Source: Harmothoe impar
Taxonomy: Eukaryota; Annelida; Polychaeta; Phyllodocida; Polynoidae
Direction of reading: 5' to 3'
NCBI GenBank assembly: GCA_947462335.1
Contig: OX381720.1
Span: 47,666,981 to 47,730,980, forward strand
DNA length: 64,000 nucleotides
The notes beneath the pieces were generated by a model, which saw only the letters and a program-made list of their open reading frames with translations, did no database searches and had not been told where the DNA came from. Every line of letters begins with the position of its first letter. Position 1 is the stretch's first letter. Shown piece by piece: positions 12,123 through 24,487 of the stretch. The position numbers and the translations under genes were made by a program.

Positions 12123-14744
12123 ATATGTCTACACGAGTCCTAAATCCACCCAGAACATGCCTCATAACAAGGGTCAACAGAAATAAGGAACACAGGAACC
12201 CTCCCCTCTACACACCCAGCCCCTTCCTCCTCAGTCAGAAGTCCGTCCATTGATTGCCAATTGCACTAAATCAAAGGCGTCCTAGTCGACAGTCGTAAAT
12301 TATTGAGACTTTGAAAAAGGCCCCTGGCTATAATCCCTCACGGTGTGATAAGTCTGCTCTAGGTGGACGTCTTTGAAGAGGACAGAGATGACAAGGGCTT
12401 ATCTTTACACTAGCTGCAGGGTGTTCTCATACCAGTCTGGGTACGAGATAGCAAACTGATGCTGATAGTATTGCAGCTGCAGATATATCGATCACTGTAA
12501 GATGATGATCCACTATCCGATGTGTACGTCTTATCGGCCAACTGTTTTCCAGTGGTTGATTGTGGCTCTATCGGCCAATAGGACGGATACACATCAGCTA
12601 ATGGAAAAAGGGCTTAACGTGTGGTAGGTCCCAGTTATAGAGTCCTAGCGACCAAGTATTTGACATGACCCGAATTCATTACCAGTGGAGGGTTGGTACA
12701 TTACCCTTTAACGACGGCATGATGCTTCAAGGCTTCATTTCTCGTCATGATAATTGAGGTCATAATTCTTTTCCGCCTTCTTGTATCCATAATAATTATA
12801 ATCAGTGGTGTCATTTTCCAAATTTTCGTTCTCCTTTTCGATATTGCTTTGATGAGCAATCATAATTATCATGATCAATATTCATTTTTCGGAGGTCTCT
12901 TCAAACAAAACTGTGAGAGTTGATTGTGACAGCTGCCGTATATCCACCAGTAGTACAGAAAGGGTCAATACATACATCTACCTTTCATAATTACTATTCA
13001 CAGAGAATACAGGAACACATTCTGATACTTCCTTACTGTAAAGATAAACGTGTAAGGGTTATCACGTACCTGTGGGGGCCAGTCCTATCATTTGTCCTTA
13101 AAGGGGCATTCTCACCACTCGCACTTACCACATAGCAGACTAGAACAGTACTAGAATTGTGAGTGGGAAACGCTCGGTGAGAATGCCACTTTAATATTGG
13201 CAAAGAGCCAGGCTTATTATAATTGCCTGAAACTGAATTCATTGGAATTCGTTGTATTGCCAATTGTTTGTTTCTATGAATTTCGATTAGCAATAAACAC
13301 AATATGGCTAATTACTATTGATTTGCAAGAGCCTCATCTGACAATAAAGGAAAGGCAGGACATCCTTGCAATTGATCAACAAGAGACACGTGACCAGTGC
13401 ACGAGAGTTACGCTGACAAGCGGCGTTGGCTGGAACTATCAGCCACTGCTGAACCTCCAATCTCCAGCGGCAGATATTACGCGAGACACCGGTCTTGCTT
13501 CACCTCTGCAAAAACCTTCCCCCGTGCTTCGCAAATGGACAGAGTCCATCCATTGCACACATTTCGTTAAATATCCAATTTTTCATCTATGATTCGATTC
13601 AATATTTGTAGGGAGGTCTGAACATGAAATTCCGAAAGTTACAGACATGTTGGTAATGTTTTTGTGGTGGAATTTGTTGATTTTCCTAGGGACTATTTTG
13701 GAGTAGGGATACTGTCTGTCTGTGAAGAGGATAGGAGAGCAGCAAAGAAATACAGTTTTTTAGACTTTTTCCACAGGAGAGCGCCGCTTTAGCCCCTCCC
13801 ATTACTGAAGAGTTCTTAGGTTTGGGCAGAGATGGAAGTGACCGGGGGAACGGACGTTTCTGCCGGGGAGATTGCTGAACCTCTCGCTGTGGTGGTCCGC
13901 ACACTGATACCCTGACACACACACCCACCACACAGGGCGCCGACAGCATGTAACTATAGCCACTAAGGAGCCTACTTACCACTGTACCCTCCTGACCTTT
14001 TCACCGGAAGGTATATAGCTCAGAGCCACCGCCGGGTTTATTCTGTTGTCCTGACTGCTGGACTGAATGAAGGAAGGATACACATCTTTGCTCTTTTGTT
14101 TTTAGTTCTGTGGATATATTAATATAGTTTCACATAAAGTGAGAGGATTAAACGGGTGAAGCATCCAATGGATGTCTACTATTGTTGACATTCGTGTGAG
14201 GCAGATGACATTATTTGATGAGTGAATCAGGGACGCATCAATTATATAAAGGACATATTTTACATTCCATTGTACCGGAGGAATTTTATTCAATTGCATT
14301 TCTGCGATTCAACTCAGCTGCGCAACCGCACCCCCCCCCCCCTTCAGTCTGCACAAGGTTCTCGGGCATTCTATAAACTTAATCATATTTCAGTATTGCC
14401 CATCAAAGCATATCCATATCAGCAACCCCAAGTGGTACCTATAGGAATCCGTCTCTCATCAAACTAATTGATTACTGGGGTATACTATGTACGTAACCTT
14501 CCAAATAGGCTTAAAGCCTGCGCCGTCATCTGTGGCACTAGGGAGACTGTGGACGGGCACATCTCTAGAAAACAGCAGTGCATCAGAAGGTAAGGCCATC
14601 TAAGTTTAGAAGGCCACCTGGATGTATCGATTACTTCGGCGCCGCCTGTCATTACATGGCAGGTGCCCTTAGTTCTATCAAGGGACCTCAAGACCTTGAA
14701 ATTTTCTGCAGATGCAATCAACACAGAACATGGCGCGTACATGC
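12123..14744. other. Intergenic; one element fragment, otherwise nothing recognised
   Basis: A fragment of the TTAACCCTTTAA family lies at about 12700-12775 (ACCCTTTAACGACGGCATGATGC). The longest open frame (about 13197-13592, plus strand) has no recognisable domain and no flanking splice logic. A poly-C run lies at 14331-14342. Confidence 0.4.
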
Positions 14745-15480
14745 TCCCAGGGACCCATACATGCCCCTAGACACCCATAGACTCCTACATACTACCAGGC
14801 ACTCATTGACTCTTACATGCCCTTATAGCTACTTATGGATTCTCCCAGGCACCCATAGACTCTTATTAGGGACCCATATATACCCCTAGCCACTCATGGA
14901 CTCTTACATGACCCTAGACACCCATAGACTCCTACACGCTACCAGGCACTCATTGACTTTTACATGCCCCTATAGCTACTTATGGATTCTACCAGGCACC
15001 CATAGACTCTTACATGCTATTAGGGACCCAGACATGCCCCTAGCCATTCGTGGACTCTTACATGCCTCTAGCCACTCATGGACTCTTACATGCCCCTGGT
15101 CACTCATGGACTCTTACATGTCCCTAGCCACCCATGGACTCTTACATGCCCCTTGCTACTTATGGATTCTCCTAGGCACTCATTGACTCTTACATGCCAC
15201 TAGGGACCCATATATGCCTCTATAGCCACTCATGGATTCTTACATGCCCCCATAGTCACTAGTGGATTCTTACATGCCCCTAGCCACTTATGGCCTCTTA
15301 CATGCCCCTATAGCCACTAGTGGATTCTTACATGCCCCTAGCCACTTATGGCCTCTTACATTACCCTAGCCACCCATGGACTCTTACATGCCCCTAGCCA
15401 CTAGTGGACTCTTACATACCCCTAGCCACTCACGGGCTTTTGCATGCCCCTAGCCACTAGTGGACTCTTACATACCCCTA
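14745..15480. repeat. 28-bp minisatellite, about 26 units
   Basis: The unit is roughly ACATGCCCCTAGCCACTCATGGACTCTT, with interspersed variants carrying ATAGCTACTTATGGATTCTC or GGGACCCATAT. Some variants recur in the same order, showing that blocks of several units were duplicated together. Because 28 is not a multiple of three the frames shift from unit to unit, so the open frames here are not genes. Confidence 0.9.
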
Positions 15481-17090
15481 GTGCAATAGTCAAATCTATC
15501 TGGGGTGTTAAGTGGTCTTATTGCATTGCATAAGGAACCTTAGCCGATCATAGGCTCACAATCTCCTAGGCACACGTGAACTCTTACATAAATCCAGACA
15601 ATCAGGAAATCAGTGAGGGCATGTGGGTGGTGATGGATTGTACATGTCGTTGCATAAGGGACCTTGCAAATTCTGGATGAGAGGACCTCTACACTGAATT
15701 TGATCGTATTACATATGGTTGCATTGTTAGGGCGGAGGTGCCTCCACCCAGAGGGGACTACCACAGACAAAGTAGGTTATACAGTTGCCTTATAAGTGGA
15801 CATGAGGGACGTGTTCATACATTGCGCTGGGTAGGCATCCACACTGTCAATGGACATGGTGATTTCCCCTACAACTAGGAGTCTTGACTACAGGAAACAG
15901 CGCCTACCACGTTTTGTGACATATACATGATGGTTATGAAGGAGTATCTAGTTACATAAGGGGTGTACAGCAGCAGAAACCCCTATACCGGACCCTGGAG
16001 TATTACTTGACTTATAAGTAATACACACATGTACAGGATGCCCCAGGACACTTCCTGAAACCCTACCCATATAAGCTACCTGGTGTGATACACACAGCAG
16101 AGTGTGTATCCATTTAGTGAATACACGAAGTATATATAAACTGCGTCGCATTACCATTGAAATACAGGAGTTCTCTCAAAATCTAGTCATACTGACATTG
16201 TTGTCTTGACTTGAGTAACTACTAGTGTTGTGACATTTGGTGTAGCGGGGGTGGGTGCATACACTCCTATTGTGATCACCAAACTAGACAATGCCGATAA
16301 ATTATAATCCAGGATTCGTGACTGGGAGAGATGCGGGAGAGATACTATCGTGGTAACATGTGTCAAGGTTGTAAACCATTGAACTGAAAATGTCCATGCC
16401 TAACCAAGTATCGAGAACGTGAGTATGACTCTTGGACCCTAATTTTATTCACCTGATGATTATCAGAATTTATTCCAATCATTAAGAGAAGATTCACACA
16501 TGATCTTACTTTTGGAAGGTTTGACATTTTTACAACTTCCCTTGACCTCTGTCATAGAATAATGACCAGTCCCTATATGGTCTAGCATGGCCAAACCCTA
16601 CAATCCTATCTGCGAGCACTGTACTAAACATTGGATATAATCATAGTATACCCCCATTTCATACGGTTGCCATTTTGATGGTATCATGGTTGGACATTTG
16701 AAATATGTCGCAAACCTCCATCAGTTTGTGCATTCTACACATGTGTCCGCACTCCACAGTGTCCACATATATAGCCGCATCCCACCCTTGTCCCTGCAGT
16801 GTCAGACTAGTCAATATTTACAGGCAGGCCAATACTTGAAGAGTACACTTTCACCCCTGACGCTCAATGATACTCAAACGGCTGAGATTGCACTTATCAT
16901 GCGATATTTGAACAATACGTTTAAGCATAGTTTCTAGGACATTGTACTTGACTGTGTACTTGACTTTAGCCAGCACAAGGCACGGGGCCACCGCTCCTGT
17001 CTCCAGCACAGCTGCTCATATAACATTATAGTGCTACTGCTGTGGTGAGCTGGACATTTTAAACTTATTATCAGGGCTTCCCCCGTGTGA
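15481..17090. other. Intergenic, nothing recognised
   Basis: No gene-like frame or RNA gene. Sequence complexity is ordinary. Confidence 0.4.
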
Positions 17091-17310
17091 GTAGGGTAGA
17101 CTGACCTAAAGGTAACCACGTACCATGAGATATCCACCTTAATGTTGTAGTTATTTATGTATGGTATTGTCTTTATTTGTCCTTTGCTGGAAAGAGTAAC
17201 ACTTAAAGTGTCCTAGGATACACAAAAACAGGGCTTGTCATGCATGGATGACTACAAAATTAAGGTGGACATATCATGGTACGTGGTTACCTTTAGGTCA
17301 GTCTACCCTA
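17091..17310. mobile_element. Inverted-repeat (hairpin) element, about 220 bp
   Basis: The left arm from about 17091 (GGGTAGACTGACCTAAAGGT, then AACCACGTACCATGA) is matched by its reverse complement ending at about 17310. Arms are about 60 bp with only a few mismatches, around a loop of about 95 bp. A MITE-type fold-back element; no target duplication was verified. Confidence 0.7.
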
Positions 17311-19990
17311 TATACAACTAGTGTTCCAACAACATGAAGGTTATTGAGTCTCAATAGGGCCCCTGGATGGGGAGTCCTCATGTCGCATCTCAAATTCAAG
17401 AAATGACCTCTCAATTAAATACCCCTGGGCCATGTTATATCGAATCTAAGATATTCCCTATGTCACTTAGAAATGCTCATGTCACAACATCGAATTCATT
17501 GCTGTATACTTATGGACCTAGTCAATACCACTGGTCACATATTGACAAGACATGAAGTTATGAATCTAAGAACAAAATTCTCAAAGATGCCCCAGACTCC
17601 GGCCCAGACTTCTAAAGACATATTTTCTTAGCTAGAAAGTGTTGTACTTTGTATACTGCCTGGTACCCTGTGTCAGAAAACTGAACTACCAAACACCTCA
17701 CGTGACCCCGCGTGGTGTGATGCGGAAGCCACCTGGTGGTGGGAGGTCGTACTATCTTGATTGATTCCGTGTCGCGGCGTTTGTTCAACCCCTCGATTGT
17801 TTGACATCTCCTCCAAGTAAAGCCAGTAGTGTTTGGACTCCACATTTCTTGGTGAGGTGAAAGGGACAGGCTCCCATAAGTGCAGGTTTGTCGTCTGGGT
17901 TCTAGTGGACCACCTGCGGAGCGCCTGAAGTTAATTACCTTTATTGTCAGATGTCGTCTGCTATCTGTTTGCTTTGTTCTGATGGCGGGAAAACTATAGG
18001 GAAGTAACCATTTTGGTTGGTTGGAGGGACCTAATATACTATAAGCACTGATTACACCTATTACGATGGGTACGCAGTGCCCCTCTTTTGTAACAGATAA
18101 TGGGGTACACAGTAGGCATACCTAGGGTCTCATCAGTACATTTGACCATGCCTGTCCAAGTAATAAGATGGCGATCACACTGAGGAACCTGCCAAAATCT
18201 TATATGATACAGGACCTCGGAGGGTTAACTACAGTTCCACTATCGCAGTAGTGCCAAATAGTAGAATCAACATATTTTGGTTGGCACTTAAATCGAGGAA
18301 TTTGAATAGACTCCATCCCCATGTTTAAACATTATTAATAGCCTCCTATGTTAGACTCTTCTCCTAATAGATACCATGGACGTCTCTGATCTCGGGACAA
18401 GATGGTGCTTTATATTGGGTGATAAACTATACAGAGTTATAGTTTAGAGAGTTCATAGACTATAGCTTTTTTGTACCAGGAACCCAGAGGGCGATAACGT
18501 TTTTATGTGCACATGTAGCCTTTATACCCCAAGGCCGGTCGTCTTAAATATAGATAGAAGCCGCAAACAGACACTTTGTCTTCACATCTAAATGGAGACT
18601 CGGGTACTATTGGCGAATCACTAGCGGATTCAGGGGGTGGTCTGAGGGGTGGAGCATATACACCCTAGCCCCTCAAAAGGGGTCCCTGTTTCACTTGAAA
18701 CATAGGAAAAGAGGCACAGGCGTTGCCCCCCCCCCCCAATAAAAAAACACAAAAACAAACAAACCAAAAAAACATGACACAACTTTATATACTTATAAAA
18801 CATGAGTGTCCAGAACATCGAAACTTAAAGAAATGAAACAAGCAGTCATTTACGGAAGACTACATTTTCGCTACTCAAACTTTTCGACTCTTCGCATTCG
18901 TTATGTAATTTGTATTGAATGCTATAAATTATAGCTAAGGATGGCGGTAAAGACAACGATCAGTTTAGTTAAACAGTAAGAAATACCGTTGATAGTTTGG
19001 CCTATGATCTAGCAGCCCATGGTACAATGCATATGGGCCTTTAAGTTAATACGTGATCTCATGTAACATGCTTTCCATATACTACTTACAACGTTGTTGT
19101 GGAGGTGTGGGTGTATGGGTATGGGTGTGGGGTGTGGGAAGGGGTGGAGGGGGTGTATACTCTTACATTGTACCTGTATTATGACTTCGCATATTCTGCT
19201 TCATGCAAGGCTTCTAATGACAAAAGAGGCGTAGACTGTGGCTTGCTCTAGGTACTGGAGGGCTTATGGTATAATGTAGAAGGGGTATAGACTGGGCTCT
19301 GGGATCGCCTGCAGTTGTGCTTACCTAGGCAAATAATCTGGCCCAGTGAACCAGTCTGGTGCTATAAAGGTCAGCCAACTGACATCCCCGTGACGTATGA
19401 CGCTATTCAAGATGGCCGCCGCCAGGTCAGGTAGTCTATGGTCGGCCATATTGGAACTGTATACAGTTTACTTTGTGTCATAAACCCTCAATTTATCATA
19501 ATGTATGGAAATGATAATTATGTGTCACTAAATACTATCTGTCTCTGCCTGTTTAACTCTTTATAATATATTATATGTGTCTCTCTGTCTGTCCCCTTAT
19601 CTGTCCCTACCTATCTGTCTGTGTCGCTGTGCCTCCATAACGTCTTCTGCTAGACGTTGGGGGGGGGGGGGCAGAGTGTTATTGCTTTTTAGAGCCCAAT
19701 GTCTGGATGTTTCTTTAGTGTAACTTTGCAGCTTTTTCCCTAACAAGCCCCTTAATATGACAAGGTTAACCCATGCGCCCAGACCTCATTAGATTCTTTT
19801 TGACTTCCTCAAACATGAACAATCTGGATTTTAGGGTTTAACAACTCATGAATGCATGTATGCAATTTCTTGCACATATATTATTAGAATCAAAGGGTTA
19901 ACAGAGGTTATGCTCCCTTATACCGGGTGTCAGATATTAATGTTTACAACAGATATAAAGGAACGACAATATTGCACCATCCAACAGTGG
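17311..19990. other. Intergenic, possible second promoter-like spot at 19380-19460
   Basis: Mostly unremarkable. At about 19421-19436 the sequence AAGATGGCCGCCGCC, and at about 19442 CGGCCATATTGG, resemble YY1-type promoter sites, but no exon follows that I can support. Confidence 0.3.
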
Positions 19991-20004
19991 CACCTCGTCC
20001 GCAG

Positions 20005-20165
20005 ATCCCCAAACCGGAAACTGCCCTGGCAGCTTACTTCCGGTGTCGCTGGTTCCCCCTTGTGGTACTCGGCGACAGCTGTCACCCGGCGGCCAGAGGG
20101 TAAGGCGACGTCACGTGACGCCACGCGACGTCATTGACGTCACTGACGTCGTCTGTCCGACAATT
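20005..20165 (+). promoter_or_regulatory. CpG-rich promoter-like region upstream of the 662-residue membrane protein
   Basis: Two ETS-type sites in opposite orientation (ACCGGAAACT near 20013, ACTTCCGGTG near 20035), a CACGTGAC-type E-box near 20112 and stacked CRE-like sites (a perfect TGACGTCA at 20135-20142, with ACTGACGTC right after) lie within 160 bp. A good donor, AG|GTAAGG after 20099, could join to the acceptor TTTTTCAG|AC at 22208/22209, giving a non-coding first exon for the downstream gene. Promoter and splice are inferences. Confidence 0.4.
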
Positions 20166-20884
20166 CGTCTCAATTAGGGCGGTGAAGCAGGTTACCCGGA
20201 TGTCGAGATCTGCGGCCGTATGTTCTCAGCCTTCTGCAAGATTAATCTTATTTTGGTATGGATTCATTCTTTCTTTTCCTTTTCAGTATATAGTTCTTCA
20301 GAGAGCGTTAATATTTGTCTGTTTTATGACAATGGGATGCTATAGTATAAATGTGGGTGTCTAGAAAAAACGTGAAGGTAGGGAGTGTGATCCTCGGTCT
20401 TAGTGTCACGTCCACCCCCCTTCCCACACAGTCGTCACCCTTGGTACAACGGTCTTAAAGGCACAGATCTCGGTACCCCTCCAGCGACAGTCGGAGTGGA
20501 GTCGGGACAGGTACTCAGTCCTATCTATATAGGGGCGCAGTAAAGGTCTTGAGTACCGGTCCTCGCTCCATTCCGACTCTTAGTGTAAGGGCAGTAAGAT
20601 ATTGGTCATTGAAGATGCTGGTCTGGGCCTCGTTCTGGTGTATAGCGTTAATTGCTGATTGGTTGAATTAGCCTGAATGGAGTGGAACTAGGTAACTAAT
20701 ACACAGAGTGCCGTAGGCAAGTTATGGCTGGTGATAACTGTTCTAGATCGGAGACAGCATGCACCGGACGCTACGCGGTTGAGGGCAGGTGATGCCAGGT
20801 ATAGTTCAAGGGTCGCAGGGGTGGCAATGTTGACATTAAAGGTAGGGCCTGGGCGATCTCGGTACTGAGGAAAATATTGCGGGT

Positions 20885-21360
20885 GGGAGGGTCTGATGGT
20901 TCAAAGGAAGGGTGATGTTGATGAACATTATGAGGTGGGAGGGAGGGTGATGGTAGTGAACATGCTGGGGTGGAGGGAGGGTGATGTTAACGACCATGCT
21001 GGGGTGGGAGGAAAGGTGATGGTAGTGAACATGCTGGGGTGGGAGGGAGGGTGATGGTAGTGAACATGCTGGGGTGGGAGGGAGGGTGATGGTAGTGAAC
21101 ATGCTGGGGTAGGAGGGGGGTGATGGTAATGAACATGCTGGGGTGGGAGGGAGGGTGATGGTAGTGAACATGCTGGGGTAGGAGGGGGGTGATGGTAATG
21201 AACATGCTGGGGTGGGAGGGAGGGTGATGTTGATGAACCTGCTAAGAATGGGAGGGAAGGGTGATGATAATCAACATTATGAGGTGGGAGGGAGGGTGAT
21301 GTTGATGAACATGCTAAGAGTGGGTGGGAAGGTGATGATGATCAACATGCTGGGAAGGGA
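20885..21360. repeat. 35-bp minisatellite, about 12 units
   Basis: The unit is roughly GGGTGATGGTAGTGAACATGC followed by TGGGGTGGGAGGGA. It is strongly strand-biased (G-rich plus strand with many GGG/GGGG runs), so G-quadruplex formation is plausible. Reverse-strand frames through it (His/Pro/Ser-rich) are artefacts of the repeat. Confidence 0.9.
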
Positions 21361-21430
21361 GGGTGATGCTGCTGATAATTAATGCTGAGTGTGGGCGGAG
21401 GAGTGTTGATATTGATGATGAAGGGAGGGT

Positions 21431-21485
21431 GTTGATGATGTTGAAGATGATGATAATGATGATGATGATGATGATGATGATGGTA
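21431..21485. repeat. (GAT)n microsatellite
   Basis: About 15 GAT units following the 35-bp minisatellite. Confidence 0.9.
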
Positions 21486-22208
21486 ATGCTGAGGGTGGGG
21501 CGGGGGGTTGGCGGTGTTGTTATGCAGCAGTTGCACTCACTAGTGGTTCTGAATGTACCGTTTGTGGTGCTGGTGGTATCCATAAAGAGGGACAGGGCCT
21601 CGGGGAGGCAACATGCATGAATAAAGATGGCGGAGTGCATGTAGTACACTACTTAAGAACTCCAGGGTGGAACATGGCTGGGTGAGAACGACAGAGGGAT
21701 TATTCATCTTTACACTATTTAATGCTTCTCACCTCAGAGCACCTACAAATCGATAAATCACTGTTGGATCCTTTACAAGACGTACACCTACGTCATTGTC
21801 TGTTATTATGCTGTCTCCTGTCCTCACATCTGTACCACAATTTGTCCTGTCCCTGTCCCTGTCTCGTACCCTTCATTACCTTATTGTGCAGGCCTGAGTC
21901 TTGTTCCAGTCTGCTTTGATGAACCAAAGGCGGAATGAAAACGTCCTGGTGGTATCAGGAGTATATCTCTTGGACAGTCGGCTGTGAACAACGATATGAA
22001 TTTGTTGTTAGTTAGATAAGGTTTTATTTGTACATGTTTATGACACTTAATCCAGTACAAGCTTGCTTTACTTTAGGTCACTCTGCCGCGGATTCACCTC
22101 TATAAATTCGGCCATTGGCAATGCTCCTCTGCTGCTCAGTATGTCTTTATTGTTTTGATCTGATTGTGTAGGTGATAAGACTAACCACCTTTGTTTTCTA
22201 TTTTTCAG

Positions 22209-22498
22209 ACCGTGGCCTGTGTGCAGATTCTTCATGTCTTATAGGATGTTAAAGAGGGACTGAAACCATGACAACTGCTTTCCTCCTCCAAGTAGACTGC
22301 ACCAGTGGTACCACCATATTGTGTTGGGTATGCAGGGGGTTGTGTCTGGTCCAGACGTATTACCAACACCTGTACAGGTGCCCTCAGCTCTCAGCATGAC
22401 CCAACTATAGCGAAGACCACTCTCTGCCTCTTCGTACCAACACCACATGTTTTTTCCACGGCCACATCTCTTCTGTGACGTCACATCCACATGGAGGC
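22209..22498 (+). other. Probable 5' untranslated part of the coding exon
   Basis: The pyrimidine-rich acceptor CTATTTTTCAG ends at 22208. The following 290 bp hold several short upstream ATG frames. In the frame of the main protein a TGA lies at 22397-22399. The last upstream frame is ATG GAG GCA TGA at 22491-22502, whose stop overlaps the main start codon as ATGA. Confidence 0.45.
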
Positions 22499-24487
22499 AT
22501 GACGTCACGGTTTGTGTGGCTCTTCCTGTTCATCCTGTTGGACACTTCAATAGATTGGACGCGAAGCATGAACTTTCATAGAATCCTCCTACCCGCTGGG
22601 GATCCCGATATTGATCGGCCGGTCAGGGACAGACGAAATGTTGATCGCAACTTTGATAGCCTCCGCATGAAAGATATGGACAAGGTGGGGCTTGCGAATG
22701 ACAGTGACACAGAGACTGTGACAGTGAGAAGCAATATGACAGCTGCCAATGCAAGTGAGTATGTGATAAGTAGTCCGGCTGAGGAGAGCGCTGACGCACC
22801 CACTCACCTAAAGGAGTGCAATCCTTGTGTGGTATGGAAGCCTCCCAAAGAAGACAGCGAGGATGAGACATACCACCCTAACCTCACTATCATTCCCATG
22901 GGTGGCATATTCATGTTCCTAACTGGTATTATATTCAGTTTCATCAGCTGGTGCACTGAAGACCTTCGCATGGATGATGAGCGATTTATGAAGATCAGCG
23001 TTCCGATTTATCTGTCGCCCAATGGATCACCGCTCGCCACTCCTGCTAAGCATCATGCTCTTCGTGGAGTACATCATAGGAGATCGTCTATCAGTGTTTC
23101 CCATACAAAGTGCATACAAAAAGGCAGGGTTGGTGTAGAGGATGATATTGCCTCCAATATTGATGAAACAACGAGTGAGGACAATACCGTCATATACCAT
23201 GACATTGGTGCAGAACCTCCTCCTGTTGCCGCCTGTAGTAGAGGCATCAGTAGACGCATGTCCCAGAAAATGGGCCTCAACCGCTCTCCAAACAGATACC
23301 TTAGACGCCAGTCACTAAATTCTTCCAACACAACTTTAAGCAGTGCATTTAGCTCAAGATCACCATCGGTGCGAACTCGCAACATTGGCTTCCAGAATTC
23401 CCAAGAGTGTACCTCGCCTTCTTCGTTGAGCTATAGCCATGCCGATTCTTACCTCGATATTACCCCACTCATATGTCATTCCACGTCATCAGAGACACCC
23501 TTCACACAGCGAAAGTTGGCTTTCCACACACACCTCCTCACACCACCCCTCCTCCATTTCCAAGTTTCTAGTATGAACACATCAACCACCAGTTTAGCAG
23601 AGTCCATACCCTCACTAACCTCCAAACCTAGCATGTCTGACTCAGCTATGACTGAGCAGATGTGTATAAGTGAGGACAATGAATCATGTGGTTCCGAGGG
23701 TGCTTGCAGTAGTAGCCGTCTCATTCGGCAGTCGTCTCACAAAAGTGGGATGATGCTCCTGTCGGGCAGCTACTATGAGGATCCGCTCATCCTCCAATGC
23801 AGCTATATGGAGGTGGATGAGACACTTGAACCAAGCTCAGAACCAACCATCTTTACTTGCGGTTCACGGTCCCCCTCTCCAGAGTCTGTTCTCGATGATA
23901 CTGACAGCTCCGCTAAACGGACATTTGGTGGAGAACCCAGCAGCACAAACTGCACACAGAATGGTGTTGATGACAGTCGTGGTGAGGATGTGCATACTCA
24001 CCTGTTAGAAGGCTCAGATATGAGTGACTGTAACTCTGAGACTGGACTAACAGAGAACCAGGAGGGTGAAGAGGAGTTCCCCAAAGGTTCTGAAAGTACC
24101 TCATATTGTTCCAGCCCTGGTGCTTATCGCGGCATGGATCCTTCGGTATACTACAAACTGTCTGTGGAGTCCAATGCTTCCACAGGGTCTTTACAGTCCC
24201 CTGAATCTATGCAGTCCGACTCCAACTCTGTTTGTTCGAGTGAAGTGGCACTCTTACGAAGAGTCAACCCTTCAGTTACCCTGCGTGCGCTCAATGCCAA
24301 GTCTCATACCCCAAGACGAGAGAGGGTAAGCCTCAACGGTGTGACTTACTTCAGTCAACATGGCGGCCGACGAATACAGAATGGGAAGGTAATGCGCATG
24401 TGCAGATCATGGTGTCTGGGAGATAAAGCCAGTGCCGTATATGGACAGTTTCGTCGTGGGCAAATAGAGAAGGAGTGTTACATGTGA
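22499..24487 (+). CDS. Unrecognised single-pass membrane protein with long Ser-rich tail (662 aa)
   Basis: I do not recognise this protein. The start is the first in-frame ATG (22499), 102 bp downstream of an in-frame stop. Residues 5-14 (FVWLFLFILL) form a short signal-peptide-like hydrophobic stretch. Residues about 24-128 would be lumenal or extracellular, with three N-glycosylation sequons (N79, N84, N128) and a CNPC pair at 107-110. Residues 131-151 are a clear membrane segment (IIPMGGIFMFLTGIIFSFIS). The remaining 510 residues are low-complexity, rich in Ser, Glu and Thr with Arg-Ser patches (HHRRSSIS, RRMSQK), consistent with a disordered, phosphorylatable cytoplasmic tail; the C-terminus is basic and Cys-containing. 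This suggests a type I adaptor-like membrane protein. The 2-kb frame is uninterrupted and uses balanced codons, so I think it is a real gene. Confidence 0.75.
   Translation: MTSRFVWLFLFILLDTSIDWTRSMNFHRILLPAGDPDIDRPVRDRRNVDRNFDSLRMKDMDKVGLANDSDTETVTVRSNMTAANASEYVISSPAEESADAPTHLKECNPCVVWKPPKEDSEDETYHPNLTIIPMGGIFMFLTGIIFSFISWCTEDLRMDDERFMKISVPIYLSPNGSPLATPAKHHALRGVHHRRSSISVSHTKCIQKGRVGVEDDIASNIDETTSEDNTVIYHDIGAEPPPVAACSRGISRRMSQKMGLNRSPNRYLRRQSLNSSNTTLSSAFSSRSPSVRTRNIGFQNSQECTSPSSLSYSHADSYLDITPLICHSTSSETPFTQRKLAFHTHLLTPPLLHFQVSSMNTSTTSLAESIPSLTSKPSMSDSAMTEQMCISEDNESCGSEGACSSSRLIRQSSHKSGMMLLSGSYYEDPLILQCSYMEVDETLEPSSEPTIFTCGSRSPSPESVLDDTDSSAKRTFGGEPSSTNCTQNGVDDSRGEDVHTHLLEGSDMSDCNSETGLTENQEGEEEFPKGSESTSYCSSPGAYRGMDPSVYYKLSVESNASTGSLQSPESMQSDSNSVCSSEVALLRRVNPSVTLRALNAKSHTPRRERVSLNGVTYFSQHGGRRIQNGKVMRMCRSWCLGDKASAVYGQFRRGQIEKECYM

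Noticed and set aside
13197..13592. Open frame of 131 codons on the plus strand
   Set aside because: No recognisable motif, no paired splice sites, ordinary chance length for this base composition.
14578..15186. Two plus-strand frames with repeated HRLLH/SLTFTC peptides
   Set aside because: Translation of the 28-bp minisatellite; frames change from unit to unit.
20836..21205. Overlapping minus-strand frames rich in His, Pro and Ser
   Set aside because: They translate the 35-bp minisatellite in different frames; not genes.
22576..24104. Many minus-strand frames opposite the 662-residue protein
   Set aside because: Shadows of the plus-strand coding exon.
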